Origin: Candidatus Rokuibacteriota bacterium
GTDB taxonomy: Bacteria; Methylomirabilota; Methylomirabilia; Rokubacteriales; CSP1-6
DNA: 63,802 bases
Reading direction: 5' to 3'
NCBI GenBank assembly: GCA_003220685.1
Contig: QHTE01000044.1
Location: 180,223-244,024, forward strand
Positions 16,102 to 24,725 of the stretch are shown here, one piece after another. How positions within the stretch are numbered: the first letter of the stretch is position 1; every line of letters starts with the position of its first letter. The position numbers and the translations under genes are program-made. The notes beneath the pieces were generated by a model. It was given only the letters and a program-made list of their open reading frames with translations. It searched no databases and was not told the origin of the DNA.

Positions 16102-17202
16102 TCAGTGACCGCCCACGAGGTTTCGTCCCTGGCGCTTCGCCTCGTAGAGCGCGTGGTCGGCGCGCTTGATCAGGTCGGCGACGTTGCCGGGATCGTCGGG
16201 ATAGCCGGCGACACCGAAGCTCGCGGTCAGCGGCCCGTGCGGGAACGGATAGCGCTCGATGATCCCGCGCATCCGCTCGGCGTAGATGAGCGCCGCCGCC
16301 TTCGTCGTGCTCGGGAGCAGGGCGATGAACTCGTCGCCGCCGTACCGGGCCACGACGGAGTCTCGCCGAGATTGGCTCGCCAGGAGCTGCACCACCTGCT
16401 TGAGCACCTCGTCGCCGGCGCCGTGGCCCCAGCGATCATTGATGGCCTTGAAGCCGTCGAGGTCGAGCAGGATCAGCGCGAGCGGCTGCTGGTACCGCGC
16501 GGCGCGGCTCACCTCTTCGTAGAGCCGCAGCATCAGATACCGTCGGTTGTAGCCGTCGGTGAGCGGATCCTTGAAGGACAGCTCTTCGAGCCGCGCGCTG
16601 CGGACCGCGATCGCCGCGTACGCCGCGAACGCCCGGGCCACGTCCTCCAGGCGGGGATGGAATGCAATCGCCTGGCCGTCGGCGCCGATCGCGTTGATCA
16701 GCTGCAGCACGCCGAGATTTCGTTGCGCGGCGTCGCGAAGCGGCACCGCCAGCACCGAATGGGTCCGGTAGCCCGTCGTCAGGTCGATGCGCCAGTTGAA
16801 GGTGTAGGGCGCGTCGCTCGGAATGTCGTAGGCCTCCGGCACGTTGACGATCTCGCCGGAGTTCGCGACGTAGCCGGCGAGGCTCGGCACGTCGAGCGGC
16901 AGTCGCTCGACCTCGAGGCGCTGCTGCAGCTCGTAGTCGCCGAGCTGTCGGTGGCTGACCTCGTTCTGGACCACGGCGAAGCGCAGATGCGCGCCCTCGC
17001 GCAGGAAGAGCGTGGCCGCCTCGGCCCCGGTGAAGCGGCGCGCCTGGGTCACGATGCGCTCGAGCACCGGGACCAGCTCACCCTCGCTGCTGATCGCGAT
17101 GCCGAGCTGCAGAAGGTCTTCGACCAACTGCGCCCCGTGGTCGGTCGCGGCCAGGAACCCCGGGAATCTCAGCTCTCCGGCTCTCGCACCCGGGATGTCC
17201 AT
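16102..17202 (-). CDS. GAF-GGDEF diguanylate cyclase
   Basis: The protein is 366 residues from ATG 17202. Residues of about 15-180 form a GAF sensor domain (FTGAEAATLFLREG, TGYRTHSVLAVPLRD, NLGVLQLINAIG). Residues of about 195-355 form a GGDEF domain with LILLDLDGFKAINDRWGHGAGDEVL and the intact active-site motif RYGGDEF. The enzyme should make cyclic di-GMP from two GTP. The inhibitory RxxD site normally found five residues before GGDEF reads R-R-D-S here, so product inhibition may be weak. No membrane segment is seen, so it is soluble. A single-domain response regulator follows by one base. Confidence 0.9.
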   Translation of the reverse strand: MDIPGARAGELRFPGFLAATDHGAQLVEDLLQLGIAISSEGELVPVLERIVTQARRFTGAEAATLFLREGAHLRFAVVQNEVSHRQLGDYELQQRLEVERLPLDVPSLAGYVANSGEIVNVPEAYDIPSDAPYTFNWRIDLTTGYRTHSVLAVPLRDAAQRNLGVLQLINAIGADGQAIAFHPRLEDVARAFAAYAAIAVRSARLEELSFKDPLTDGYNRRYLMLRLYEEVSRAARYQQPLALILLDLDGFKAINDRWGHGAGDEVLKQVVQLLASQSRRDSVVARYGGDEFIALLPSTTKAAALIYAERMRGIIERYPFPHGPLTASFGVAGYPDDPGNVADLIKRADHALYEAKRQGRNLVGGH

Positions 17203-17408
17203 GATCGACGTACTACAAGCACGCGGAATGCCAGGCCGGGGAGTGCAGGAAGTAGCTGAAATTCCGGTAAAACTTGGGCCCACCGATCCGATTGTCGGGC
17301 CTCGGCCGATCAGTTTCTGATCAGATCGGTTTCTTTCCTCTCACGGAACGGTCAAGCCCTCTGCCAACCCCCAAACCGGGGTCCGCGAATCCCACGCCGG
17401 CGCCGGCA

Positions 17409-19382
17409 CTAGCGTCCGCGCGTCTCGGCGATCGACGTCGTCGGCTCGGGCGCCGGGGTCGACACCCGACCGGGCGCGGCGGCGACCCCGAGCAGGCGGT
17501 AGACCATCACGACGTCACGGACGCCCTTCACGCGCTCGGGGCGCCCTTCAGCGACTTCGATCTTGGAGGCGACCAGGCGCCGTAGGGCGTCGGAGAGCAG
17601 CACCTCGCCGCCGACCGTCAGCGCCTGGATGCGCGCGACCAGATTGACCGCGGGTCCGACCACGCCGTACTTGACGCGCTCGGTGCTGCCGATGTTGCCG
17701 GCGACCACCGATCCGACATGGAGCCCGATCCCCATGCTGAGCTCGGAGAGCCGGCGTTGCCGGCTCTCGGCGTTGAACTGGCTCAACGCGTCTTGCATCG
17801 CGCGGGCGCAGCGCACGGCGCGCTCCGCGTCGTCGGGCCGGCCGAAGGGCGCGCCGAAGAGGACGAAGATGCCGTCGCCGATGAACTCGTTGATCGTGCC
17901 GCCGTGCTGGATGATCACCGGCGTCATCTTCGCCAGGTACTCGTTGAGCAGCCCGATCATCGCGGGCGCGCCGAGGCGCTCGGAGAGCTCGGAGAATCCG
18001 CGGAGATCGGACATGAGCATCGCGACCTCGCGTACCTCGCCGCCGAGCTGCAGGGCGTCGCGGTCGCGCAGGCACTGCTCGGCCGGCTCCGGGCTGACAT
18101 AGCGCCCGAAGGTCTCGCGGATGAAATCGCGATCGCGCAGGGCTTGCACCATGTCGCCCATCGCCCGAGCCAGCACGCCGATCTCGTCGCGGCTCCTGGG
18201 CACGACGGTCACGTCCAGGTCGCCGTGGCGGATGCGGCGCGCGTGCCGCGCCAGCTCGCGCAGCGGACGCGCGATCCAGCGCGCCAGGGTGACGCCCCCG
18301 GTCACGGCGAGGATCAGCGCCAGCACCCCCAGCGCGAGCGCGACCCTGGCCTCGGCGTCGACGTGCTCGGTGTAGTCGGTCGTGGGCACGACGACCTCGA
18401 CCACCCACTGCAGATCGCCGACGGAGATGGGGACCGCGCGAGCGAGGTACGTCTCGCCCTGGTGCTCGAATTCGTACGTCGCATCGCTCACGGGAACCTG
18501 GCGCATCGCCGCAGCGGCGAGCTCGGCGTCGATGACCTCCCTGCGCGAGGCGCCGGAGCCCTCGTGCCCGACCAGCAGGGCGCCTTGAGCCGTCGTGACG
18601 AAGACGCGGCCGCGCGAGGACACCTTCAGGTCCTTGAACGCGGTCGCCAGCCGGTCGAGGGAGAAATCGACGGTGAAAACGCCCTTCACGCCTCCCAGCA
18701 CGTCGAAGACGGGAGCCGCGCACGTGATGCCGAGCCCGCCGCCCGCGTAGAACTCGGACGGCTCGGTCCACACCGGCGCGCGCCGGGCCTCGGCCAGGCG
18801 GTAGTAGGGCCGCTCGGTCGGACGGTAGCGATGGTCGTCCGAGCGGCGGACGGCCTCGCGGCGGCCGTCGGCGAGGATCCGGTCCTCCTCGAGCCGGATG
18901 CGCCCCCGATCGGGGAAGCTCCGGTTGAGGTAGACGTTGTCGCGGGGGTCGCGCCATGCGCCGAGGAAGCGGTTCTGGCGGTCGCCGTAGCTCACCCAGC
19001 TCAGGTGCGGGTGCGCGTGCAGCACGGCGAGGACGAAGCGCTCGAGCGCGCGGTCGTCGCCGCCCCGATCGAGCTGCCCTTGCTGAACCAGCTCGGCTCC
19101 GAGACGCGCGGTGGCGGCGGCGTCCTCGAGCATCCGATCGGCGTGCGCCGCGGTCAGTCGGGCGGCCTGGGTCATCGCGGCGTCGAGCAGCGCGCGCGAG
19201 CGCGCCCGCTGCTCGCGCCAGGCCACACCGCCGATGATCGCGCCGGTGAGGCCCGTGAGCAGCACCACGAGGCCAACGAGCGCCAGGGTGAAGGGAGGTC
19301 GACGCCGTAACGAGCGGGTGAGGGCTGAAAGAGTGGTCAGGGCCACCACGTTACCGTCTCGACCCGACCCGGTCAAACTCAA
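17409..19382 (-). CDS. membrane sensor with Cache and HAMP domains and class III nucleotide cyclase
   Basis: The 657-residue protein has an N-terminal membrane helix (residues about 28-55), a large periplasmic Cache-like region to about 335 (NRFLGAWRDPRDNVYLNRSFPD, AAPVFDVLGGVKGVFTVDFSLD) and a second helix around 345-370. A HAMP domain (RWIARPLRELARHARRIRHGDL) and a class III cyclase domain from about 435 follow. Both metal-binding Asp are present (LMSDLRGFSEL and EFIGDGIFVLFG), as are the catalytic Asn and Arg in AVNLVARIQ. It likely converts ATP to cAMP in response to a periplasmic ligand. A GTG or internal ATG slightly downstream could be the start. About 206 bases without a gene separate its end from the GGDEF gene. 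Confidence 0.88.
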   Translation of the reverse strand: MSLTGSGRDGNVVALTTLSALTRSLRRRPPFTLALVGLVVLLTGLTGAIIGGVAWREQRARSRALLDAAMTQAARLTAAHADRMLEDAAATARLGAELVQQGQLDRGGDDRALERFVLAVLHAHPHLSWVSYGDRQNRFLGAWRDPRDNVYLNRSFPDRGRIRLEEDRILADGRREAVRRSDDHRYRPTERPYYRLAEARRAPVWTEPSEFYAGGGLGITCAAPVFDVLGGVKGVFTVDFSLDRLATAFKDLKVSSRGRVFVTTAQGALLVGHEGSGASRREVIDAELAAAAMRQVPVSDATYEFEHQGETYLARAVPISVGDLQWVVEVVVPTTDYTEHVDAEARVALALGVLALILAVTGGVTLARWIARPLRELARHARRIRHGDLDVTVVPRSRDEIGVLARAMGDMVQALRDRDFIRETFGRYVSPEPAEQCLRDRDALQLGGEVREVAMLMSDLRGFSELSERLGAPAMIGLLNEYLAKMTPVIIQHGGTINEFIGDGIFVLFGAPFGRPDDAERAVRCARAMQDALSQFNAESRQRRLSELSMGIGLHVGSVVAGNIGSTERVKYGVVGPAVNLVARIQALTVGGEVLLSDALRRLVASKIEVAEGRPERVKGVRDVVMVYRLLGVAAAPGRVSTPAPEPTTSIAETRGR

Positions 19383-19403
19383 CGAGCCGCGCGCGCGAAC
19401 GAA

Positions 19404-20249
19404 TTATGTCGCCGGCCGCGTCCCCCCGTAGGCCTCGCTCGGCCCGTAGCGGCTGTCCTCGAAGAGCAGCTTGGCCCGCGCGCCGACGACCCGGCTCCAG
19501 TTCGCGAGCGCGGTCTCGGTGTACTCGCCGTCGGGCCGCGGCTCGTCGTCGAAGTTGTCGTAGGTGTCGACGCCACGCATGAGCATGGCCGGCTGGCGGA
19601 CCTTTGTCGGCTTCGCCCAGGTCGGCAGCATCTCCACCAGCAGCAGGAACCGCCGGTCGGGTCCGAAGTTCCCCGCCGAGCCGTGGACGAGCGAGTTGTC
19701 GAACATCGCCATCTCGCCCGGGCGAAGCTCGAAGTCGACGGCCTTCGACTCGTCGAACGGCTCGGTGATGTACTGGCCGCGCGCGAGGATGCTGCGCGGG
19801 TCGTCCGTCTCCTCGTGGCGCAGAATCCCCCACCGGTGCGAGCCCGGAATCCCGCGCAGACAGCCCTGCCGGCTGCCGCACTCGGAGAGCGCCAAGGCCC
19901 CCAGCACCACCGGGACGGCGGAGCCGTAGAACGAATCCTGGTGCCAGCCCGCGAAGGTCTCGCCGTCGGCCTTCTTCACCCGCCACGCCATGCTCCAGCA
20001 GCGGATGTTCGGGCCGATCAGGTCCTCGAAGAGGTCGAGGATGTACGGATCCTCGGCGATGTCGAGTACCCACGGGCACAGCAGGTGCGACTTCGTCTTC
20101 ATCTTCTTGATGTCCGGCGCGCGCGTCTCGAGCGACTCGAACCGCTCGCGATAGTGGCGCGCGCGCTGGGCGCTCATCGCGCGGACCGGCGACAGAAATC
20201 CGTCGCGCTGGAACGCCTGCACCTGGGCCTCGGTCAGGATCTTCGGCAC
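19404..20249 (-). CDS. phytanoyl-CoA dioxygenase (PhyH) family protein
   Basis: The 281-residue length is typical of PhyH. The Fe(II) ligands are visible as H-x-D in GWHQDSFYGS and a distal His in MFDNSLVHGSAGNFGPDRRFL, with an Arg after it that should bind 2-oxoglutarate. The family hydroxylates acyl-CoAs, phosphonates or natural products using oxygen and 2-oxoglutarate. It lies four bases after the damaged isocitrate-lyase/PEP-mutase family gene. That pairing hints at small organic acid or phosphonate chemistry, but is not enough to assign a substrate. Confidence 0.87.
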   Translation of the reverse strand: MPKILTEAQVQAFQRDGFLSPVRAMSAQRARHYRERFESLETRAPDIKKMKTKSHLLCPWVLDIAEDPYILDLFEDLIGPNIRCWSMAWRVKKADGETFAGWHQDSFYGSAVPVVLGALALSECGSRQGCLRGIPGSHRWGILRHEETDDPRSILARGQYITEPFDESKAVDFELRPGEMAMFDNSLVHGSAGNFGPDRRFLLLVEMLPTWAKPTKVRQPAMLMRGVDTYDNFDDEPRPDGEYTETALANWSRVVGARAKLLFEDSRYGPSEAYGGTRPAT

Positions 20250-20253
20250 GTCG

Positions 20254-21080
20254 TCACTCCTCCTTGTCCTTCGCGAAGAGCTCGTCGAGCTTGCCCTCGT
20301 AGGCGTGGTAGTCGAGGAGGTCGTAGAGCTCGGCGCGGGTCTGCATGGCGGACACGACCCGCTTCTGCGTGCCGTCCCGTCGGACGGTCTCGTAGACGGC
20401 CAGCGCGGCCGCGTTCATCGCCCGGAACGCCGACAGCGGGTAGAGGACGATCCCCACTCCGGCGCTCGCCAGCTCGTCGACCGCGAACAGCGGCGTCACG
20501 CCGAACTCGGTGATGTTGGCGAGGATCGGAACGTGAACGGCGTCGGCGAAGCGCCGGTACGCGGCGAGCTCGGTGACCGCCTCCGGGAAGATCATGTCGG
20601 CGCCGGCCTCGACGCAGGCCACGGCGCGGTCGATCGCGCACTCGATCCCCTCCACCGCCAGGGCGTCGGTGCGCGCCATGATGACGAAGTCGGGGTCGGT
20701 CCGCGCGGGTGCCCGCAGCGCTTGGCCTGCACCTGATCCTCGATGTGCATGGCGCCGGCACCGGAGGCGATCAGCGAGCGGACCGTGCGGGCGATGTTGA
20801 ACGCGCCGCCGAAGCCGGTGTCGGCATCGACCAGGAGCGGCAGTCGCGTCACGCCGGTGATGCGCCGCACGTCGGTCAGCACGTCATCGAGCGTCGTGAT
20901 GCCCAGATCGGGAACGCCGAGCGAGCCCGCTGCGACGCCGCCGCCGGACAGATAGATCGCCTTGAACCCGACGCGCTCGGCCATCCGCGCGGCATACGCG
21001 TAGATGCACCCGACCACCTGCAGAGGCCGCTCGGCCGCCACCGCTTCCCGGAACCGCGCCCCCGCCGACTCCGAATTCAT
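20254..21080 (-). pseudogene. isocitrate lyase/PEP mutase family gene with internal deletion and frameshift
   Basis: The 5' frame starts at ATG 21080 and reads as a methylisocitrate-lyase-like protein: [32 protein letters not shown] (the catalytic K-R-C-G-H signature). Immediately afterwards the frame becomes nonsense. The downstream frame resumes as [20 protein letters not shown] and continues to a normal C-terminus at 20254. Compared with PrpB, about 21-22 residues that normally join KRCGH to (A)RTDPDF are missing and the frame changes, near 20705-20711. The break is either a genuine deletion that inactivates the gene or an assembly error. If intact, the enzyme would cleave 2-methylisocitrate or act on PEP-like substrates. 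Confidence 0.8.
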
Positions 21081-21183
21081 GCCCAGACCATACATCAACC
21101 CGCGATCCTCCGCCGCCGGCTGGACCACCGGGCAGCGATCATCGACGGCTAGGCGCATCTCTCGCGACTCGCGCGCCATCTGA

Positions 21184-21354
21184 AAAGCCGCCGGCTTCGT
21201 CGGAAGCGACTTCCAGAAGATGGTCGAGGCGCAGGCGCCGCTCGGGCGCGTGGGGCAGCCGGACGATATTGCGCCGACGGCCGTCTACCTGGCGTCGTCC
21301 GACTCGAAGTACATGACCGGCGAGACGCTGCTGGTGTCGGGCGGCCTGAAGTAA
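21184..21354 (+). pseudogene. C-terminal remnant of a short-chain dehydrogenase/reductase
   Basis: In the plus frame, 56 codons after a TGA at 21181 encode a normal SDR C-terminus: [19 protein letters not shown], then [20 protein letters not shown], then LLVSGGLK and a TAA stop. This matches the end of FabG-like SDR enzymes. The catalytic Tyr-x3-Lys and the cofactor-binding N-terminus are absent; upstream bases are the start of the minus-strand isocitrate-lyase-family gene. It is therefore a truncated relic, probably exposed by the same rearrangements that damaged the neighbouring gene. Confidence 0.75.
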
Positions 21355-21399
21355 TGGACCCCGTCGCGACCGCGTGACGCACGCCGGAGGGCCGCCGGG

Positions 21400-22131
21400 C
21401 TAGACGCCGAGATAGTACTTCTTGACGAGCTCGTTCTCGCGAAGCTCCGCGGTGGTGCGTCCCTCGAACTCGATGCGCCCGTGGACGATGATGTATCCGC
21501 GGTCGGCGATCTTGGTCGCCTGATTGAAGTTCTGCTCGGCCATCAAGACCGTCAGCTGGTAGCGCTCCTTCAGCTCGCGAATCTTGGCGATGACGCGGGT
21601 GACGAGAATCGGCGCCAGGCCCACCGAGGGCTCGTCAACCAGGAGAATCCGGGGTGAGGACATGAGGGCGCGGGCGACCGCCAGCATCTGCTGCTCGCCG
21701 CCGCTCATGCTGCCGGCGAGCTGGCGCCGCCGCTCGCGAAGGACGGGAAAGGCCTCGAAGCAGAAGGGTAGGTTGCGGTCGATGTCCGCGCGCGCGCCGG
21801 GGCGGTAGGCGCCGAGCAGCAGATTCTCCTCCACCGTGAGCCTGGGGAAGAGCCGCCGCCCCTCCGGGACCAGGGCGATGCCCAGGTCGACGATCTCCTC
21901 GGTGGACCGCCGCGTGAGGTCGGTCCGGGTGCCGCCGGACTCGAGATAGATCTCGCCGGCGTCGGGCGTGAGCATGCCCATGATGCTCTTGATCAAGGTG
22001 CTCTTGCCATTGCCGTTGGTGCCGAGCAGCGCCACCGTCTCCCCCTCGCGGACCTCGATGGAGACGCCGTGCAGGACGCGGACGGCTCCGTAGCCGGCGG
22101 CGACGTCGCGCACGACGAGCCTACTCGCCAA
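21400..22131 (-). CDS. livF: branched-chain amino-acid-type ABC transporter ATPase LivF
   Basis: The 243-residue ATPase has Walker A GTNGNGKSTL, the Q-loop region, the signature SGGEQQMLA, Walker B ILLVDEPSVGLAP and the H-loop-like region with MAEQNF. The short LivF form and the C-terminal LRENELVKKYYLGV are typical. It starts 11 bases inside the livG 3' end, so it is coupled. With LivG it powers uptake through LivHM. In organisms of this type, Liv-like systems often carry aromatic acids or other small organics rather than leucine, so the substrate is open. Confidence 0.93.
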   Translation of the reverse strand: MASRLVVRDVAAGYGAVRVLHGVSIEVREGETVALLGTNGNGKSTLIKSIMGMLTPDAGEIYLESGGTRTDLTRRSTEEIVDLGIALVPEGRRLFPRLTVEENLLLGAYRPGARADIDRNLPFCFEAFPVLRERRRQLAGSMSGGEQQMLAVARALMSSPRILLVDEPSVGLAPILVTRVIAKIRELKERYQLTVLMAEQNFNQATKIADRGYIIVHGRIEFEGRTTAELRENELVKKYYLGV

Positions 22132-22834
22132 GGTAGGCCTTCTCGACGGCCGGATTGCGCACGATCTCCGCCGGCGTGCCCTCGGCGATTCGATTGCCCG
22201 CGTCGAGGACGACGACGCGCTTGGAGAAGCGCATGACGGCCCGCATGATGTGCTCGATCATGATGATCGTGATCCCCTGCTCGTTCAGCCGGAAGAGGAT
22301 CGCCAGGATGTCGTCCACCTCGGCGCTGGACAGGCCGGCCATCGCCTCGTCGGAGATCAGGAGCTTGGGCCGCGCCGCCATCGCCCGGGCCAGCTCGAGC
22401 TTCCGCATCTCGATCTGCGTGAGACCCGACGGCCGCAGGTGCGCCTTCGCGTCGAGACCGATCATCGTCAAGATCTCCATCGCCCCCGCGCCGTGCGCTC
22501 GCGCGAGGCCCGCGTACTCCAGCGGGATGCCCAGGTTCTCGAGCACGGTCATGCTCGCGAATGGCTTGGGGATCTGAAAGCTTCGGACGATGCCGAGCCG
22601 GGTGCGCCGGTGCGCCGGCAGCCGGGTGACGTCGCGGCCCTCGAAGAGGATCCGGCCCGCGTCCGTCGGCAGGGCGCCCGACACGCAGTTGATCAAGGTC
22701 GTCTTGCCCGAGCCGTTCGGGCCGATGAGGCCCAGCCGCTCACCGGCCCGGATCCGAAGACTGACCCGGTCGAGCGCCAGGAATCCCCCGAAGCGCTTGG
22801 TGATGGAGTCGATCTCGAGGAGCGGATCCGCCAT
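22121..22834 (-). CDS. livG: branched-chain amino-acid-type ABC transporter ATPase LivG
   Basis: The 237-residue protein starts at ATG 22834 (MADPLLEIDSITKRFGG). It shows Walker A GPNGSGKTTL, a signature region shortened to SGLTQIEMRKLELARAMA, Walker B KLLISDEAMAGLS and an H-loop in MIEHIM. LivG ATPases commonly deviate in the signature motif, here LTQIEMRK rather than LSGGQ, so the site contributed by this subunit may be weak. The gene lies eight bases after livM and overlaps livF. Confidence 0.92.
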   Translation of the reverse strand: MADPLLEIDSITKRFGGFLALDRVSLRIRAGERLGLIGPNGSGKTTLINCVSGALPTDAGRILFEGRDVTRLPAHRRTRLGIVRSFQIPKPFASMTVLENLGIPLEYAGLARAHGAGAMEILTMIGLDAKAHLRPSGLTQIEMRKLELARAMAARPKLLISDEAMAGLSSAEVDDILAILFRLNEQGITIIMIEHIMRAVMRFSKRVVVLDAGNRIAEGTPAEIVRNPAVEKAYLGE

Positions 22835-22842
22835 CGGCCGGC

Positions 22843-23775
22843 TCACCGTCTGCGGAGCTTCCGGACCAGGCCGGTGAGCCCTTCCGGCGCCAGCACCACG
22901 AAGAGCACGAGCACCACGCCGACGATCAGCAGATTGAGCTCGGACGAGATCGTCACGGTCGCGACCTGCTGCGCTGTGCCGAGCAGGACGGCGCCGATCA
23001 CGGGCCCGAGCCACGTGGTGGTCCCGCCGATCATCGGCATCGCCAGCGCGTTCACCGCGTAGTTCAGATCGAAGGCCGAGGACGGCTCGACGTAGGTCAC
23101 GTAGTACGGGAACGGCGCGCCGGCGACGCCGAGGAAGAACCCGCTGAGCGTCGTGGCGAAGAGCTTCAGCCGCAAGGTCGGCACGCCCATGCACTCGGCG
23201 GCGTCCTCGTCGTCCCGCAGTGCCGCCAGCCCGCGACCGATCCAGGACCGCTCGATCGTCCGCGCGACGAGGACCGTCACGACCGCCAGCGCGACCATCA
23301 ACGTGAAGAGCAGGACTCCCCAGCTGCGGAAGAAGGGCACGGGCGGCCGGATCAGCGTGTAGCCCTTCGCGCCGCCGACGTACTCCCAGTTGATGATGAG
23401 GGTCTGCAGGACGACCGAGAGCGCGAACGTGGCGATCGAGAAAAAGACGCCCTTCAGGCGAAGCGTCAGATAGCCGATGCCGAGCCCCAGGAGCGCGGCG
23501 ACGAGGCCTCCGCTCAGGATCAACACGGGCAAGGGGGCCCGGAGGGCCTCGATGAGGAAGATCGACGTGTACGCGCCGAGCGCGAAGAACGCCGGCGTGC
23601 CGAAGTTCACGTAGCCGGCGTAGCCGCCGAGGACGTTCCAGGCCGTGGCGATCACGACGTACTGCAGAACGACGTACCCGGCGAAATAGACGTACGGGTT
23701 GACGCCCAGGCCGGCCAGCGCGAGGCCGAGACCGATGACGGCCACACCGACCGCGAGCGCGCCGCGGGTCTTCAT
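22843..23775 (-). CDS. livM: branched-chain amino-acid-type ABC transporter permease LivM
   Basis: The 310-residue membrane protein has about nine to ten hydrophobic segments, with the family features GYAGYVNFGTPAFFALGAYTS near the N-terminus and RSWIGRGLAALRDDEDAAECMGV (the cytoplasmic loop that contacts the ATPases) in the middle. It forms the inner-membrane channel with LivH. It lies three bases downstream of livH. The C-terminus is short and basic (GLVRKLRRR). Confidence 0.92.
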   Translation of the reverse strand: MKTRGALAVGVAVIGLGLALAGLGVNPYVYFAGYVVLQYVVIATAWNVLGGYAGYVNFGTPAFFALGAYTSIFLIEALRAPLPVLILSGGLVAALLGLGIGYLTLRLKGVFFSIATFALSVVLQTLIINWEYVGGAKGYTLIRPPVPFFRSWGVLLFTLMVALAVVTVLVARTIERSWIGRGLAALRDDEDAAECMGVPTLRLKLFATTLSGFFLGVAGAPFPYYVTYVEPSSAFDLNYAVNALAMPMIGGTTTWLGPVIGAVLLGTAQQVATVTISSELNLLIVGVVLVLFVVLAPEGLTGLVRKLRRR

Positions 23776-23778
23776 CGT

Positions 23779-24651
23779 CTATCGTCCGAAGAGCCCGGCG
23801 GGCCGCACGGCCAGCGCCAGCAGGAGGATCCCGAAGGAGACCGCGAGCGACCAGGACGGCCCGAAGAGCGTCGCCATCAAGCTCTCGGCCACGCCGAGGA
23901 TGATCGAAGCGACCAGGGTTCCGCCGATGCTCCCCAGGCCGCCGAGCACCGCGATCGCGAAGACGCGGCCGATGTAGTCGCGATCGGTGGACGGCACGAC
24001 CGGCGCGATCGTGATCAGGAGCGCGCCCGAGAGGCTCGCCGCCGCGATGCCGATGCCGAAGGCGATGGTCTTGATCCGGACGGGATCGGCGCCCATGAGG
24101 CGGAGCGCGACCTGGTCCTGGGAGACGCCCATCACGGCCCGGCCGTAGAACGTCCGGGACAGGAAGAGGTAGAGCGCGAGGGTCATCAAGAGGCCGACCA
24201 CGCACGGCACCAGCAGGCGAAATGCGATCCCGATGCCGCCGAGCTCGATCGACTTGCCGATGTACACGGCCTCGACCAGCCGGTAGTCGACGCCGTATGT
24301 GAGACTCAGCGCCACCTCGATGATGAAGAGCACGCCGAAGAAGAAGACGAGCCCGCGCAGCGATTCCTCGCCGCGCCGCTCGAAGCTCGCGTAGTAGATG
24401 CGATAGACGCCCGCGCCGATGGCGTAGAACAGCGGCGTGAACAGCACGCCGGTGAGGATGGGGTCGAGGCCGAGGGTGCTGTTCATCATGTAGGCCGCGT
24501 ACGCGCCGAGGATCACGAACGCGGGATGGGCGATGTTGACGACGTCGAGGAGCCCGAAGGTGAGCGAGACGCCGAGGCTGACGGCGGCGTAGAAGCCCCC
24601 CAGCAGGATGCCGGCAACCACCGCATTGGCGACGAGGTCCCAGGAGATCAT
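23779..24651 (-). CDS. livH: branched-chain amino-acid-type ABC transporter permease LivH
   Basis: The 290-residue permease has about eight membrane segments and the LivH hallmarks: GGFYAAVSLGVSLTFGLLDVVNIAHPAFVILGAYAAY at the N-terminus, GRAVMGVSQDQVALRLMGAD in the cytoplasmic coupling loop, and FAIAVLGGLGSIGGTLVASI near the C-terminus. It pairs with LivM. A strong GC-rich hairpin lies in the 74-base gap between it and the upstream binding-protein gene, which may set the ratio between binding protein and permease. Confidence 0.93.
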   Translation of the reverse strand: MISWDLVANAVVAGILLGGFYAAVSLGVSLTFGLLDVVNIAHPAFVILGAYAAYMMNSTLGLDPILTGVLFTPLFYAIGAGVYRIYYASFERRGEESLRGLVFFFGVLFIIEVALSLTYGVDYRLVEAVYIGKSIELGGIGIAFRLLVPCVVGLLMTLALYLFLSRTFYGRAVMGVSQDQVALRLMGADPVRIKTIAFGIGIAAASLSGALLITIAPVVPSTDRDYIGRVFAIAVLGGLGSIGGTLVASIILGVAESLMATLFGPSWSLAVSFGILLLALAVRPAGLFGR

Positions 24652-24672
24652 GTGGTGTGCCCCACACAGAAC

Positions 24673-24704
24673 GAGGGCGCACGCCCCGGCCGGGCGCGGC
24701 CCTC
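24673..24704 (-). promoter_or_regulatory. GC-rich hairpin between livJ and livH
   Basis: Outer arms GAGGGC (24673-24678) and GCCCTC (24699-24704) enclose an inner CGCCC-CGGCC-GGGCG hairpin. It is located directly after the livJ stop codon and before livH. Such intercistronic hairpins behind binding-protein genes often stabilise the upstream message and reduce read-through. No T-run follows, so a full rho-independent terminator is unlikely. Confidence 0.55.
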
Positions 24705-24725
24705 AGCCCGTGCGGAGCATCCGTG

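Noticed and set aside
17219..17234. Sigma-54-like promoter (GG-N10-GC with TGGCA and TGC) before the GGDEF gene
   Set aside because: The spacing fits, but the start codon is about 17 bases downstream, leaving almost no leader and no ribosome-binding site, and GG-N10-GC is frequent by chance in such GC-rich DNA.
17308..17322. Terminator after the Cache-HAMP cyclase gene (GATCAG-TTT-CTGATC hairpin)
   Set aside because: The stem is only 6 bp, it lies 87 bases beyond the stop codon, and no T-run follows on the minus strand. It is just a short inverted repeat.
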